Assembly: GCA_048549915.1 (NCBI GenBank)
Contig: JBLYYE010000020.1
Location: 1 to 51,289 of the forward strand
Direction: 5' to 3'
Length of the DNA: 51,289 nt
From: LSUCC0057 sp048549915
GTDB taxonomy: Bacteria > Pseudomonadota > Gammaproteobacteria > Pseudomonadales > Porticoccaceae
Shown: one piece after another, positions 35,572 to 43,925 of the stretch
Numbering within the stretch: the first letter of the stretch is position 1
Layout of the letters: the number at the start of each line of letters is the position of its first letter
Notes under the pieces: generated by a model
Told to the model about the DNA's origin: nothing
Databases searched by the model: none
The model's input: only the letters and a program-made list of their open reading frames with translations
Made by a program: the position numbers and the translations under genes

Positions 35572-37173
35572 ATGTCTAACTTTAATAGTGAAGTCGCAAG
35601 GCTCGACGCTCTGCGCAATGCCAATGGCTCAGCGTGGAACGCCATTAACCCTGAATCAGCCGCTCGCATGCGCCTGCAAAACCGCTTCCAGACCGGCCTC
35701 GATATCGCTCGCTACACAGCCGCGATCATGCGTACCGATATGGCAGACTACGACGCTGATAGCAGCAAATACACCCAGTCTCTGGGTTGCTGGCACGGTT
35801 TCATCGGCCAACAAAAACTGATCTCCATCAAAAAGCACTTCAACTCTACCGACAAGCGCTACCTCTATCTGTCGGGCTGGATGATTGCGGCTCTGCGTTC
35901 CGATTTCGGCCCACTGCCCGATCAATCTATGCACGAAAAAACCAGCGTACCTGCGCTGATTGAAGAGCTTTACACTTTCTTGCGTCAAGCTGATGCTCGT
36001 GAACTCGGCGGTTTGTTCCGCGACATCGACGCAGCTCGCGAAGCCGGTGACAGCGCTGCAGAAGCCGCAGCTCAAGCTAAAGTAGATAACTTCCAAACAC
36101 ACGTTGTGCCGATCATTGCCGATATCGATGCCGGTTTTGGCAACGCTGAAGCCACTTACTTGCTGGCCAAGAAAATGATCGAAGCTGGTGCCTGCGCCAT
36201 CCAGATCGAGAACCAAGTCTCTGATGAGAAGCAGTGTGGCCACCAAGACGGCAAGGTGACTGTCCCCCACGAGGACTTCCTGGCCAAGATTCGCGCTGTG
36301 CGTTACGCATTCCTCGAGCTCGGCGTAGACGACGGTGTCATCGTTGCCCGTACAGATTCACTGGGTGCCGGTCTGACCAAACAGATTGCTTACACCAACC
36401 AACCCGGCGATCTGGGTGACCAGTACAACAGCTACCTCGACTGCGAAGAAGTGGCTGCTGGCGACCTACTCAACGGCGATGTTGTCCTGAACCGCGACGG
36501 CAAACTTTTGCGTCCCAAGCGTCTGCCCAGCAACCTCTTCCAGTTCCGTCAAGGCACTGGTGAAGATCGCTGTGTTCTCGATTCAATCACTTCATTGCAA
36601 AACGGCGCTGACTTGCTGTGGATCGAAACCGAAAAACCACACATCGGCCAAATTGCTGGCATGGTTAACCGCATCCGCGAAGTCGTCCCCAACGCCAAGC
36701 TGGTTTACAACAACAGCCCATCGTTCAACTGGACTTTGAGCTTCCGCCAGCAAGTGTTCGATGCTTGGTCAGAAGCCGGCCAAGATGTCTCTGCATACGA
36801 CCGCGCCAGCCTGATGAGCGCCGATTACGACGCCACTGATCTGGCGCTGGAAGCTGATAACCGCATCCGCACTTTCCAAGCTGATGCAGCGCGCGAAGCG
36901 GGTATCTTCCATCACCTGATCACCCTGCCTACTTACCACACTGCGGCGCTGTCTACTGACAACCTGGCCAAAGAGTACTTCGGTGAAGCTGGCATGCTCG
37001 GTTATGTGGCTGGTGTACAACGCAAAGAGATCCGTCAAGGTATTGCCTGCGTTAAGCATCAAAACATGGCTGGATCCGATATGGGCGATGACCACAAAGA
37101 GTACTTTGCTGGTGAAGCCGCACTGAAAGCCGGTGGTAAAGACAACACGATGAATCAGTTCGCAAACATTTAA
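35572..37173 (+). CDS. aceA: Isocitrate lyase, large form
   Basis: Splits isocitrate to succinate and glyoxylate. 533 residues, matching the longer Pseudomonas-type enzyme, not the 434-residue E. coli one. The catalytic Cys motif reads KQCGHQ in place of KKCGH, as expected for this subfamily. IADIDAGFGNAEATYLL, VARTDSLGAGLT and YNNSPSFNW are also present. Codons are strongly biased towards the C-ending forms, pointing to high expression. The frame opens at 35512, but ATG 35572 has GAGAG upstream and gives the family N-terminus. Two hairpins follow the stop. Confidence 0.97.
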   Translation: MSNFNSEVARLDALRNANGSAWNAINPESAARMRLQNRFQTGLDIARYTAAIMRTDMADYDADSSKYTQSLGCWHGFIGQQKLISIKKHFNSTDKRYLYLSGWMIAALRSDFGPLPDQSMHEKTSVPALIEELYTFLRQADARELGGLFRDIDAAREAGDSAAEAAAQAKVDNFQTHVVPIIADIDAGFGNAEATYLLAKKMIEAGACAIQIENQVSDEKQCGHQDGKVTVPHEDFLAKIRAVRYAFLELGVDDGVIVARTDSLGAGLTKQIAYTNQPGDLGDQYNSYLDCEEVAAGDLLNGDVVLNRDGKLLRPKRLPSNLFQFRQGTGEDRCVLDSITSLQNGADLLWIETEKPHIGQIAGMVNRIREVVPNAKLVYNNSPSFNWTLSFRQQVFDAWSEAGQDVSAYDRASLMSADYDATDLALEADNRIRTFQADAAREAGIFHHLITLPTYHTAALSTDNLAKEYFGEAGMLGYVAGVQRKEIRQGIACVKHQNMAGSDMGDDHKEYFAGEAALKAGGKDNTMNQFANI

Positions 37174-37194
37174 AAGTCTGCTACTAACTGATAA

Positions 37195-37246
37195 GAGCCC
37201 TACGCGGGGCTCAAATAAAAAGGGAGCCGCAAGGCTCCCTTTTTTT
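37195..37246 (+). terminator. Tandem hairpin terminator of aceA
   Basis: A first stem GAGCCC (37195-37200)/GGGCTC (37207-37212) is followed by a second, AGGGAGCC (37221-37228)/GGCTCCCT (37233-37240) with a GCAA loop and a six-T run at 37241-37246. The second is a textbook rho-independent terminator. It also has an A-run on its left and could serve the convergent epimerase gene. Confidence 0.88.
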
Positions 37247-37257
37247 AACCCAAAGTT

Positions 37258-38097
37258 TTATTGGTTGGCTAGATAATCGCGCAACGATTTCAAAGGTTGC
37301 CAACCGAGCGCACGGGTTTTCGCCGTGACAATTTCTGTCGACTGGCGGTTGCCTGGCTTGGCTGGCGTCATCACGATGTTTTCTGTCAACATATTAGCCA
37401 ACTCCAAGATGGAAAAGCTCTCATCGCTGGCAATACCGTGGCCATCGCCGTGGCCAGAGGCGATCACCAACAAAAGCGCAGAGATAACATCATCAACATG
37501 GGTAAAGGTACGCTGTTGTGTTCCCGGCAATGTGACTGTCAAAGCCTCACCGCGCTCGACCATCGCTAAAAATTTAGCGACCACTGTAGCGTAACGGCCG
37601 CTAGCAATCTCTCCAGGCCCATAGACGTTGTAGAAATAAACAATCGCGTAATCCAGTGGGTACCATTCTGCATACTGTTTGAGCAGCTCTACGTTCTTAG
37701 CCTTCAACCAAGCATAGGGGGTCTGTGTCACGGTATCGCCACCATCGCCGAAACGGGTACTACTGCCGGAGTAGACCAATTTGGCGCCGCGGTCGGTGGC
37801 AAAGCGCATGATCGGCATCATCGCGCTATTATTCAGACGCCATACAGTGTCGATATCTTCAAGACTCTGCTCAACGCGAGAGTACTCACCTAAATGAACC
37901 ACTAAATCAACAGGGGCTCTAATAAGCTGGCCAATATCAGTGGCCTCACCCTCGATATACTCTACATTTTTAACATGATTTTTACGGCTGCCGGTGAAGT
38001 AGTTATCCAAACAGATAACCGACCACTCTTTACAAAGTGCGCGGCACAAATGGGAACCAATAAACCCTGCCCCGCCAATAACTACTGCTGTTTTCAT
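37258..38097 (-). CDS. NAD-dependent epimerase/dehydratase (extended SDR)
   Basis: Nucleotide-sugar modifying enzyme of 279 residues, short for the family. Rossmann motif VVIGGAGFIGSHL at the N-terminus, an Asp-ending second strand (CLDNYFTG), the active-site YAWLKAK (Y-x-x-x-K) with Ser-Ser in YSGSSTRFGDGG, and YNVYGPGE. It resembles UDP-glucose/UDP-GlcNAc 4-epimerases. No glycosyltransferase or polysaccharide genes are near, so its pathway cannot be told. It stands alone between the aceA terminator and a divergent pyrimidine gene. Confidence 0.87.
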   Translation of the reverse strand: MKTAVVIGGAGFIGSHLCRALCKEWSVICLDNYFTGSRKNHVKNVEYIEGEATDIGQLIRAPVDLVVHLGEYSRVEQSLEDIDTVWRLNNSAMMPIMRFATDRGAKLVYSGSSTRFGDGGDTVTQTPYAWLKAKNVELLKQYAEWYPLDYAIVYFYNVYGPGEIASGRYATVVAKFLAMVERGEALTVTLPGTQQRTFTHVDDVISALLLVIASGHGDGHGIASDESFSILELANMLTENIVMTPAKPGNRQSTEIVTAKTRALGWQPLKSLRDYLANQ

Positions 38098-38223
38098 TTG
38101 TTTGCCTTAGTTTATTGAGGCAATGATTGTAACGGGTTGCACATTTACTACCAAGCAGCGCTGATAGGTTATCGCCACCCGCTCAGCTCTGGCGTATAAT
38201 TCACTCATTATTTAGCCAACAGA

Positions 38224-39900
38224 GTGATTACCCTTTTGTCAGCAGCCAACTCGATAAACACCCGCCCTACTTTCTTTGGCAAGCAGCTTTCCGGGCTGTT
38301 CACTATACCCTCTGGCGTAGTGACTACTATGCCCTCTATTATTCAATACTTTTTCGACAATATCCCTGAAGTTGGCGTCATTACGACTAAAAGTATCGGT
38401 CTCAAGCCGCGCTTGGGCAATCGTGAGCCAGTGATAAGCCAGTACGCGCCGGGCTGCTTTGTCAACGCTGTGGGGCTGACCAACCCCGGAGCTGAAAAAT
38501 CCTTAGAGCTGTTGGGACAACTCAAGATTCCCGATGATAAGTTTCTGCTCACCTCTATATTTGGCGGCAGCGTTGAAGAGTTTGTCGAGGTGGCTAAAAT
38601 TCTGGCGCCGGTCTCTGATGGGCTAGAGCTCAATCTCAGCTGCCCACACGCTACGGGTTACGGCATGGCAATGGGGCAAGACCCGGAACTGGTCCGCGAA
38701 ATCACCGCTGCAGTCAAAGCGGTAGTCGATATTCCGGTGATCCCTAAACTGACCCCGAATACGCCGAATATCGGAGAAATAGCCAAAGCCGCAGCCGCGG
38801 GTGGTGCTGACGGGATCTGTGCAATCAATACAGTGGGGCCTGGCTTTACCAGTGCACATGGCGAGCCGGTATTGAGCAACGGCAGTGGTGGTATGTCCGG
38901 CAAAGGTGTACTGCCCATTGCGCTCAAGTGTGTACGCGAGATTGCTGCAGCTGTCGATCTGCCTATCATCGGCTGCGGCGGCGCCAGCTCAGCTGCCGAC
39001 GTGCGCGAATTTGCCTCCGCTGGCGCTGCTATTGTAGGTGTTGGCTCGAGCTTAGTTGGGCTGACCACCGACGAGATAGAACACTACTTCACCGCTGTTG
39101 GGCGCGACTTGATTCTCAACAGCAATAGCGCCGAGAGCCGCATCCGCTACGATATCGATATGCAGTTCCAACCAGTCACGCTGGTCTCCAATCAGCGCGT
39201 CTGCGAAGACATTGCCATCCTCACCTTCGACCGGCCGGTCAATGTGCAGGCCGGGGAATTTATTTTCCTCTGGCTGCCCGGCCTGGGAGAAAAGCCCTTC
39301 TCCGCTCTCGTCGATGATCCATTTACACTAGTGGTGATCAATGTTGGCGAATTTACCGGCAAACTGCTCGAGCTGCCTGTCGGCACTGAAGCTTACGTGC
39401 GCGGCCCACATGGCATTCCCGCTGCGCCCCCGGAGGGCAGCAAAATTATGGCCGTGGCTGGTGGCACCGGTTTGGCTGCGGTTTATCAGTTGGCGCGTGA
39501 TTTTGGCGATGCTGAACTGTTTATCGGTGCGCGCACCGCCGAGCGTCTCTACTTCTTAGAAGAGAGCAGAAAAATTGCTACGGTACATGTGGCCACCGAT
39601 GATGGCAGTGAGGGTTACCAGGGCTATGTCAGCGAGATGCTGCGCCAGCGTCTTGAGACCCTGAATAGCGACGAGTTAGAAGCGCTAGTGTTCTACAACT
39701 GCGGCCCAGAGCCCATGGTTCACGCTGCTGAAGCGGTGCAGCGACAGTTCTGCGCAGATGAGCAGATCTTTAGCGCCATTGACTACCAGACCAAATGTGG
39801 CGTCGGTTTATGTGGCGCCTGTGCCGCGCCTGATGGCCGTCGCCTGTGTGTCGACGGCCCATTCCTTGAGCGGCGCAAGGCGATCTACCCGCCCGCTTAA
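38224..39900 (+). CDS. Fused dihydroorotate dehydrogenase (PyrD class 1) and PyrK-like electron-transfer module
   Basis: One 558-residue chain contains two modules that are separate subunits in PyrDB/PyrK enzymes. Residues 1 to about 310 are an FMN TIM barrel: LNLSCPHATGYGMAMGQDPE with the class 1 catalytic Cys, PVIPKLTPN, INTVGPG, IIGCGGASSAADV. From about 320 to the end is a ferredoxin-reductase-like module: QAGEFIFLWLPG, EKPFS in the FAD site, MAVAGGTGLAAVYQLA for NAD(P), and a [2Fe-2S] site C-x4-C-x2-C-x8-C in TKCGVGLCGACAAPDGRRLC. It should oxidise dihydroorotate with NAD+ as acceptor. Start is GTG 38224; TTG 38236 is possible. A different dihydropyrimidine-type substrate cannot be excluded. 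Confidence 0.85.
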   Translation: MITLLSAANSINTRPTFFGKQLSGLFTIPSGVVTTMPSIIQYFFDNIPEVGVITTKSIGLKPRLGNREPVISQYAPGCFVNAVGLTNPGAEKSLELLGQLKIPDDKFLLTSIFGGSVEEFVEVAKILAPVSDGLELNLSCPHATGYGMAMGQDPELVREITAAVKAVVDIPVIPKLTPNTPNIGEIAKAAAAGGADGICAINTVGPGFTSAHGEPVLSNGSGGMSGKGVLPIALKCVREIAAAVDLPIIGCGGASSAADVREFASAGAAIVGVGSSLVGLTTDEIEHYFTAVGRDLILNSNSAESRIRYDIDMQFQPVTLVSNQRVCEDIAILTFDRPVNVQAGEFIFLWLPGLGEKPFSALVDDPFTLVVINVGEFTGKLLELPVGTEAYVRGPHGIPAAPPEGSKIMAVAGGTGLAAVYQLARDFGDAELFIGARTAERLYFLEESRKIATVHVATDDGSEGYQGYVSEMLRQRLETLNSDELEALVFYNCGPEPMVHAAEAVQRQFCADEQIFSAIDYQTKCGVGLCGACAAPDGRRLCVDGPFLERRKAIYPPA

Positions 39901-39914
39901 ATTGTTTTAGCTAT

Positions 39915-39947
39915 AAAAAAACCGGCGCCAAAAGCGCCGGTTTTTTT
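39915..39947. terminator. Bidirectional terminator between the PyrD-PyrK fusion and fadA
   Basis: ACCGGCGC (39921-39928) and GCGCCGGT (39934-39941) form a stem with six A before and seven T after, so it can stop transcripts from both convergent genes. Confidence 0.9.
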
Positions 39948-39964
39948 GTCGCTCTAAGCTCGAC

Positions 39965-41140
39965 TTAAACGCGCTCAATCACAGTAGTAATACCTTGGCC
40001 CAGACCGATACACATTGTCGCAACACCGACCGTAGCATCTTTCTGTTCAAGTACATTGAGCAACGTGCCGGTAATCCGAGTACCCGAACAACCGAACGGA
40101 TGGCCAAGTGCTATGGCGCCGCCATTCACATTCACCTTCTCTTCCATGTTGTCGAGGAAGTTGAGATCTTTGAGCACCGGCAAAGCCTGCGCAGCAAACG
40201 CTTCGTTAAGCTCGACATAATCGACATCAGCGGCAGTCAGGCCTGCGCGCTTGAGGGCTTTTTGCGTGGAGGGCACTGGGCCGTAACCCATGATAGAGGG
40301 GTCTACACCCGCTACGCCGAGCGAGCGAATGACAGCGCGCGGCTTGAGCCCTAGCGCCTGAGCGCGAGCACCCGACATCACCAACATGGCAGAGGCGCCA
40401 TCACTAATTTGAGAGGCGGTACCTGCAGTGACTGTACCGTTGACGGGATCGAAGACTGGGCGCAGCTGGCTTAATCCCTCTACGGTGGTTTCCGGGCGAA
40501 TAGTCTCGTCCTGCTCCATCATGAACATGGCACCATTGGCATCGTGTGCTTGCGTGGCGACAATTTCGTTGGCGAAGCGACCAGCGGCAGTCGCCTCAGC
40601 AGCCAAACGGTGTGAGCGCGCACCCATAGCATCTTGTGGCTCGCGGGTAAAACCGTGCAAGCGGCCAAGATACTCTGCCGTCATACCCATCTGCATAGAG
40701 GCTGAAGCGACCGAAAGCGTCGCCTTCGAACCGGGGTCGAGGTCATGAGTCATTGGAATGTGGCCGAGATGCTCTACCCCGCCAACCATATAAACATCAC
40801 CCAGCCCAGCCATAATGTTGGCGGTTGCGGTGTGCAGTGCACTCATAGATGAACCGCACAGGCGGTTGACCGTTTGCGCGGGTACAGTGTGAGGAATATT
40901 GGCCAACAGCATAGCGTTGCGGGCAATGTTAAAAGCCTGCTCGCGAGTCTGCATGACACAGCCCCAGATAATATCTTCGATCTCAGCCGGGTCGAGTGCA
41001 GCTGAGCGCTCCAGCAGTGCATTCATCAAATGCGCCGAGAGTTCCTCGGCACGTGAATAGCGGAACGCGCCATTTTTAGAACGGCCCATTGGGGTGCGCA
41101 CAAAATCGACGATTACTACATCAGTAGGTTTAATAGTCAC
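39965..41140 (-). CDS. fadA: 3-ketoacyl-CoA thiolase FadA
   Basis: Beta subunit of the fatty-acid oxidation complex; releases acetyl-CoA. 391 residues. The acyl-accepting Cys is in VNRLCGSSMSALH; the His of GHPFGCSGTR and the C-terminal Cys of MCIGLGQG complete the active site. It starts with GTG at 41140 behind TTAGGAG and lies 45 bases after fadB, the usual fadBA operon. Its products feed the glyoxylate-shunt genes nearby. Confidence 0.97.
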   Translation of the reverse strand: MTIKPTDVVIVDFVRTPMGRSKNGAFRYSRAEELSAHLMNALLERSAALDPAEIEDIIWGCVMQTREQAFNIARNAMLLANIPHTVPAQTVNRLCGSSMSALHTATANIMAGLGDVYMVGGVEHLGHIPMTHDLDPGSKATLSVASASMQMGMTAEYLGRLHGFTREPQDAMGARSHRLAAEATAAGRFANEIVATQAHDANGAMFMMEQDETIRPETTVEGLSQLRPVFDPVNGTVTAGTASQISDGASAMLVMSGARAQALGLKPRAVIRSLGVAGVDPSIMGYGPVPSTQKALKRAGLTAADVDYVELNEAFAAQALPVLKDLNFLDNMEEKVNVNGGAIALGHPFGCSGTRITGTLLNVLEQKDATVGVATMCIGLGQGITTVIERV

Positions 41141-41185
41141 TGGTATTCTCCTAAATTAATTGGTCGGTCAACACAGCAGTGGTAC

Positions 41186-43342
41186 TTAGTACCAGCTGCC
41201 GCCATTGGCTGCTTTTTCGCGCATTGAATCGGTGGGCGCATAAAGCGGGCTGATGCTGGCGTACTTGTCGCCGCGCGCACAGATCTCAGCGAGGCCAACC
41301 TCATCCATCCAACGGCACAGGCCGCCGCGGAATACCGGGAAACCAACACCGTAGATGAAGGCCATATCGGCTTCAGCCGGGGATGCAACAATGCCCTCAT
41401 CTAAGCAGTGCACCAATTCGGTGGCCATCGCCACCATCATGCGGTCGATAATCTCTTGCTCTTCAAACTGCTTGGCTGGGCCAAGTGCAGCGGCGAGCAT
41501 ATCCACAGCAACATCATCAACGACTTTGACGCGGCGCCCACGCTTATCGAGCTCATACTTGTAAAAGCCCTGCCCGCTCTTTTGACCGAGGCGCTCAGCG
41601 TTGTACATCATTACTGCAGCGGCTTCTGTATCAGGCTTAATGAAACGCTCAGAGAGTCCCTCGATCATCACGTCGTAGCAGTGTGCCAAGGTATCAATAC
41701 CAACGACATCCATGAGGTAACCCGGGCCCATTGGCCAACCCCATTTCTCCATCACTTTGTCGACTTGGCGGAAATCGGCGCCTTCGCGGAGCAGCATTTC
41801 AAAGCCAAACATGTAGGCAAACAGAACGCGGTTAACCAGGAACCCGGGGCAGTCGTTGACCACAACAGGCTTTTTACCCAGACCCAACGCGTAATCTACA
41901 ACACTGGCAATGGTGGCATCGGAGGTGTTTTCGCCACGGATAATCTCAACCAAAGGCATAGCGTGTACGGGGTTAAAGAAGTGCATGCCGCAGAAATTTT
42001 CTGGGCGCTGCAGTGCAGTCGCTAAGCTGGTGATAGAAATAGTAGAGGTGTTAGAAGTAATGACCGCATCTTCAGCCATTTTTGACTCAACGTCAGCCAG
42101 AACGACCTTCTTAATTTTCTCCAGTTCGACTACCGCTTCAACAGCAATCTCGCACTGGTCGATGCCATCATAAGAGAGCGTCGGACGAATCTTCGAGAGC
42201 GTCTGTAAGGATTTGATCGGCTTCATGCGGCCGCGATCGACGCGCTTGGCCAGCAGACCACTGGCTTCTGACATACCCAAATCCAAGGCTGGATTGTTAA
42301 TGTCTTTCATCAATGCGGGGTAGCCTTTGATGGCGTTTTGATAGGCGATACCACCACCCATGATACCGGCACCAATAACTGCTGCACTTTGTACTTTTTT
42401 GGCACCACTTTTAAGTGGCTTGGTTTGCACTTTAGCCGCTTTGCCCAGGTACTGGTCTGCCAAGAAAACACCGACCATTGCGCGTGCTTGTGGCGTTTGA
42501 GTGAGAGCAAAGAACGTATCAGCTTCAACTGATAGTGCCGCATCACGATCCATTCGTGCAGCCTTAGCCATAGCATCAACTGCGGCAATAGGAGCAGGAT
42601 AATTTCGACCTGCTTTACCGGCAACCATTGCTCGTACTGTGGTCGTGGACATACCCAATTCAATATCATTGAGCTGCAACGCTGATGTTTTAGCACGGCG
42701 GCGGGCAACGTAGTCCAGCTTGCCTTCAACAGCTTGGTTGAGCATACCCAACGCGGCCTCACGCAGCGCTTCAGGAGCGACAACTGCATCGACTGCACCG
42801 GCAGCCAGAGCGGCATCGGGGCGCTGTTGCGCGGCAGTGGCAATCCAAGTAGCTGCAGTGTCGTAACCGATCAGGCGAGGCAAGCGCACTGTGCCGCCCC
42901 AGCCTGGGACAATGCCCAAGTTAATTTCTGGCAGGCCGACCTGTGCGGCATTGCTCATAACACGGAAATCAGCAGACAAGCAGATTTCAAAACCGCCACC
43001 CAAAGCAAAACCGTTAATGGCCACTATTGAAGGGTATGGGAGCTCTTCAATGCGGTTGAGGTTGCCGTTGTTTTTCCCCGCCCAACCGAGAAAATCTTCT
43101 TTCGGCTGGCCGAACAAGCCGACAAATTCTGTAATATCCGCGCCAACGATAAACACCGGCTTAGCACTGGAGATCAACAAGCCAATTACACCGCTGGCAG
43201 CCTCTAAGGCATCCAGGGCCGCTGTTAACTCATCAACTGTGGCAGCATCAAATTTGTTCACCGACTCGGCTTGATTGTCAAAACAGATCTCAGCTACACC
43301 GTTATCGTGCAACGTTAAAGAAAGCGATTTACCCGTATACAT
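41186..43342 (-). CDS. fadB: Fatty-acid oxidation complex alpha subunit FadB
   Basis: Enoyl-CoA hydratase and 3-hydroxyacyl-CoA dehydrogenase in one 718-residue chain. N-terminal crotonase module: FALGGGFEICLSADFRV oxyanion segment and GLPEINLGIVPGWGGTVRL with the catalytic Glu. C-terminal dehydrogenase from about residue 315: IGAGIMGGGIAYQNA for NAD, then CGMHFFNPVHAMPLVEII with the catalytic His. The ATG at 43342 follows AAGGAG. The 279-base gap to the symporter genes holds both divergent promoters; no PsrA- or FadR-like box was recognised. Confidence 0.97.
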   Translation of the reverse strand: MYTGKSLSLTLHDNGVAEICFDNQAESVNKFDAATVDELTAALDALEAASGVIGLLISSAKPVFIVGADITEFVGLFGQPKEDFLGWAGKNNGNLNRIEELPYPSIVAINGFALGGGFEICLSADFRVMSNAAQVGLPEINLGIVPGWGGTVRLPRLIGYDTAATWIATAAQQRPDAALAAGAVDAVVAPEALREAALGMLNQAVEGKLDYVARRRAKTSALQLNDIELGMSTTTVRAMVAGKAGRNYPAPIAAVDAMAKAARMDRDAALSVEADTFFALTQTPQARAMVGVFLADQYLGKAAKVQTKPLKSGAKKVQSAAVIGAGIMGGGIAYQNAIKGYPALMKDINNPALDLGMSEASGLLAKRVDRGRMKPIKSLQTLSKIRPTLSYDGIDQCEIAVEAVVELEKIKKVVLADVESKMAEDAVITSNTSTISITSLATALQRPENFCGMHFFNPVHAMPLVEIIRGENTSDATIASVVDYALGLGKKPVVVNDCPGFLVNRVLFAYMFGFEMLLREGADFRQVDKVMEKWGWPMGPGYLMDVVGIDTLAHCYDVMIEGLSERFIKPDTEAAAVMMYNAERLGQKSGQGFYKYELDKRGRRVKVVDDVAVDMLAAALGPAKQFEEQEIIDRMMVAMATELVHCLDEGIVASPAEADMAFIYGVGFPVFRGGLCRWMDEVGLAEICARGDKYASISPLYAPTDSMREKAANGGSWY

Positions 43343-43621
43343 AACTTCTCCTTGGGGTTTTTCATAAAAAAAGATTTATAAGTTCGAGTGGCTAGAGGTA
43401 CAACAGCCGCACAATAACTACCTGTTCATCATTTCACCACTGTCGAGCTCTGGCAATCTCTATCAGTTACTTTTTAGTGGATTGCGAGTTCTGAACGAAG
43501 CTGGTCTATTGCTTTAAACCTCTACTACCAATGTCGAGTATCGAGGTGCTTTGGGTATTGTTAAATTCTCATGGTCCCTCAACTCCTATAACAGGATTAC
43601 AACAAAAGGAAGGTGGCACCT

Positions 43622-43885
43622 ATGTCTGATAGCAATACGCAAGCAAGCGCCTATTGGAAAGAAAATCTCTCGATCATCGTTAAGATTATGGTCGTCTGGT
43701 TTATCGTTTCATTTGGCTTCGGGATCCTCTTGGTCGATCAACTCAACGCAATCACTATCGGTGGTTACAAGTTGGGTTTCTGGTTCGCCCAGCAAGGGTC
43801 AATTTATGTCTTTGTCGTTCTGATCTTTTACTACGCTAAAAAAATTGAGCAGCTCGACGAAAAATACGACGTCCACGAAGATTGA
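43622..43885 (+). CDS. DUF4212 small membrane subunit of sodium/solute symporter
   Basis: 87 residues with two membrane spans (around residues 17-38 and 52-70) and the DUF4212 pattern AYWKENLSIIVKIMVVWF and FWFAQQGSIYVFVVLIFYY. Such proteins are encoded directly before VC_2705-type symporters and are taken to be their partner subunits. ATG 43622 has AAGGAAGGTGG upstream; an in-frame ATG at 43613 is less likely. The symporter gene follows after 40 bases with its own AAGGGG site. Confidence 0.92.
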   Translation: MSDSNTQASAYWKENLSIIVKIMVVWFIVSFGFGILLVDQLNAITIGGYKLGFWFAQQGSIYVFVVLIFYYAKKIEQLDEKYDVHED

Positions 43886-43925
43886 TCGTCCATAACACTT
43901 ATCAAAAAAAATAAGGGGTAGCACT

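Noticed and set aside
37258..38097. Start of a polysaccharide cluster at the epimerase gene
   Set aside because: Neighbours are aceA and a pyrimidine gene, each with its own transcription signals; no glycosyltransferase, flippase or polymerase is present.
43440..43480. Sigma-54 promoter before the DUF4212 gene
   Set aside because: A TGGCA-like stretch occurs but the matching GC at the -12 position is missing.
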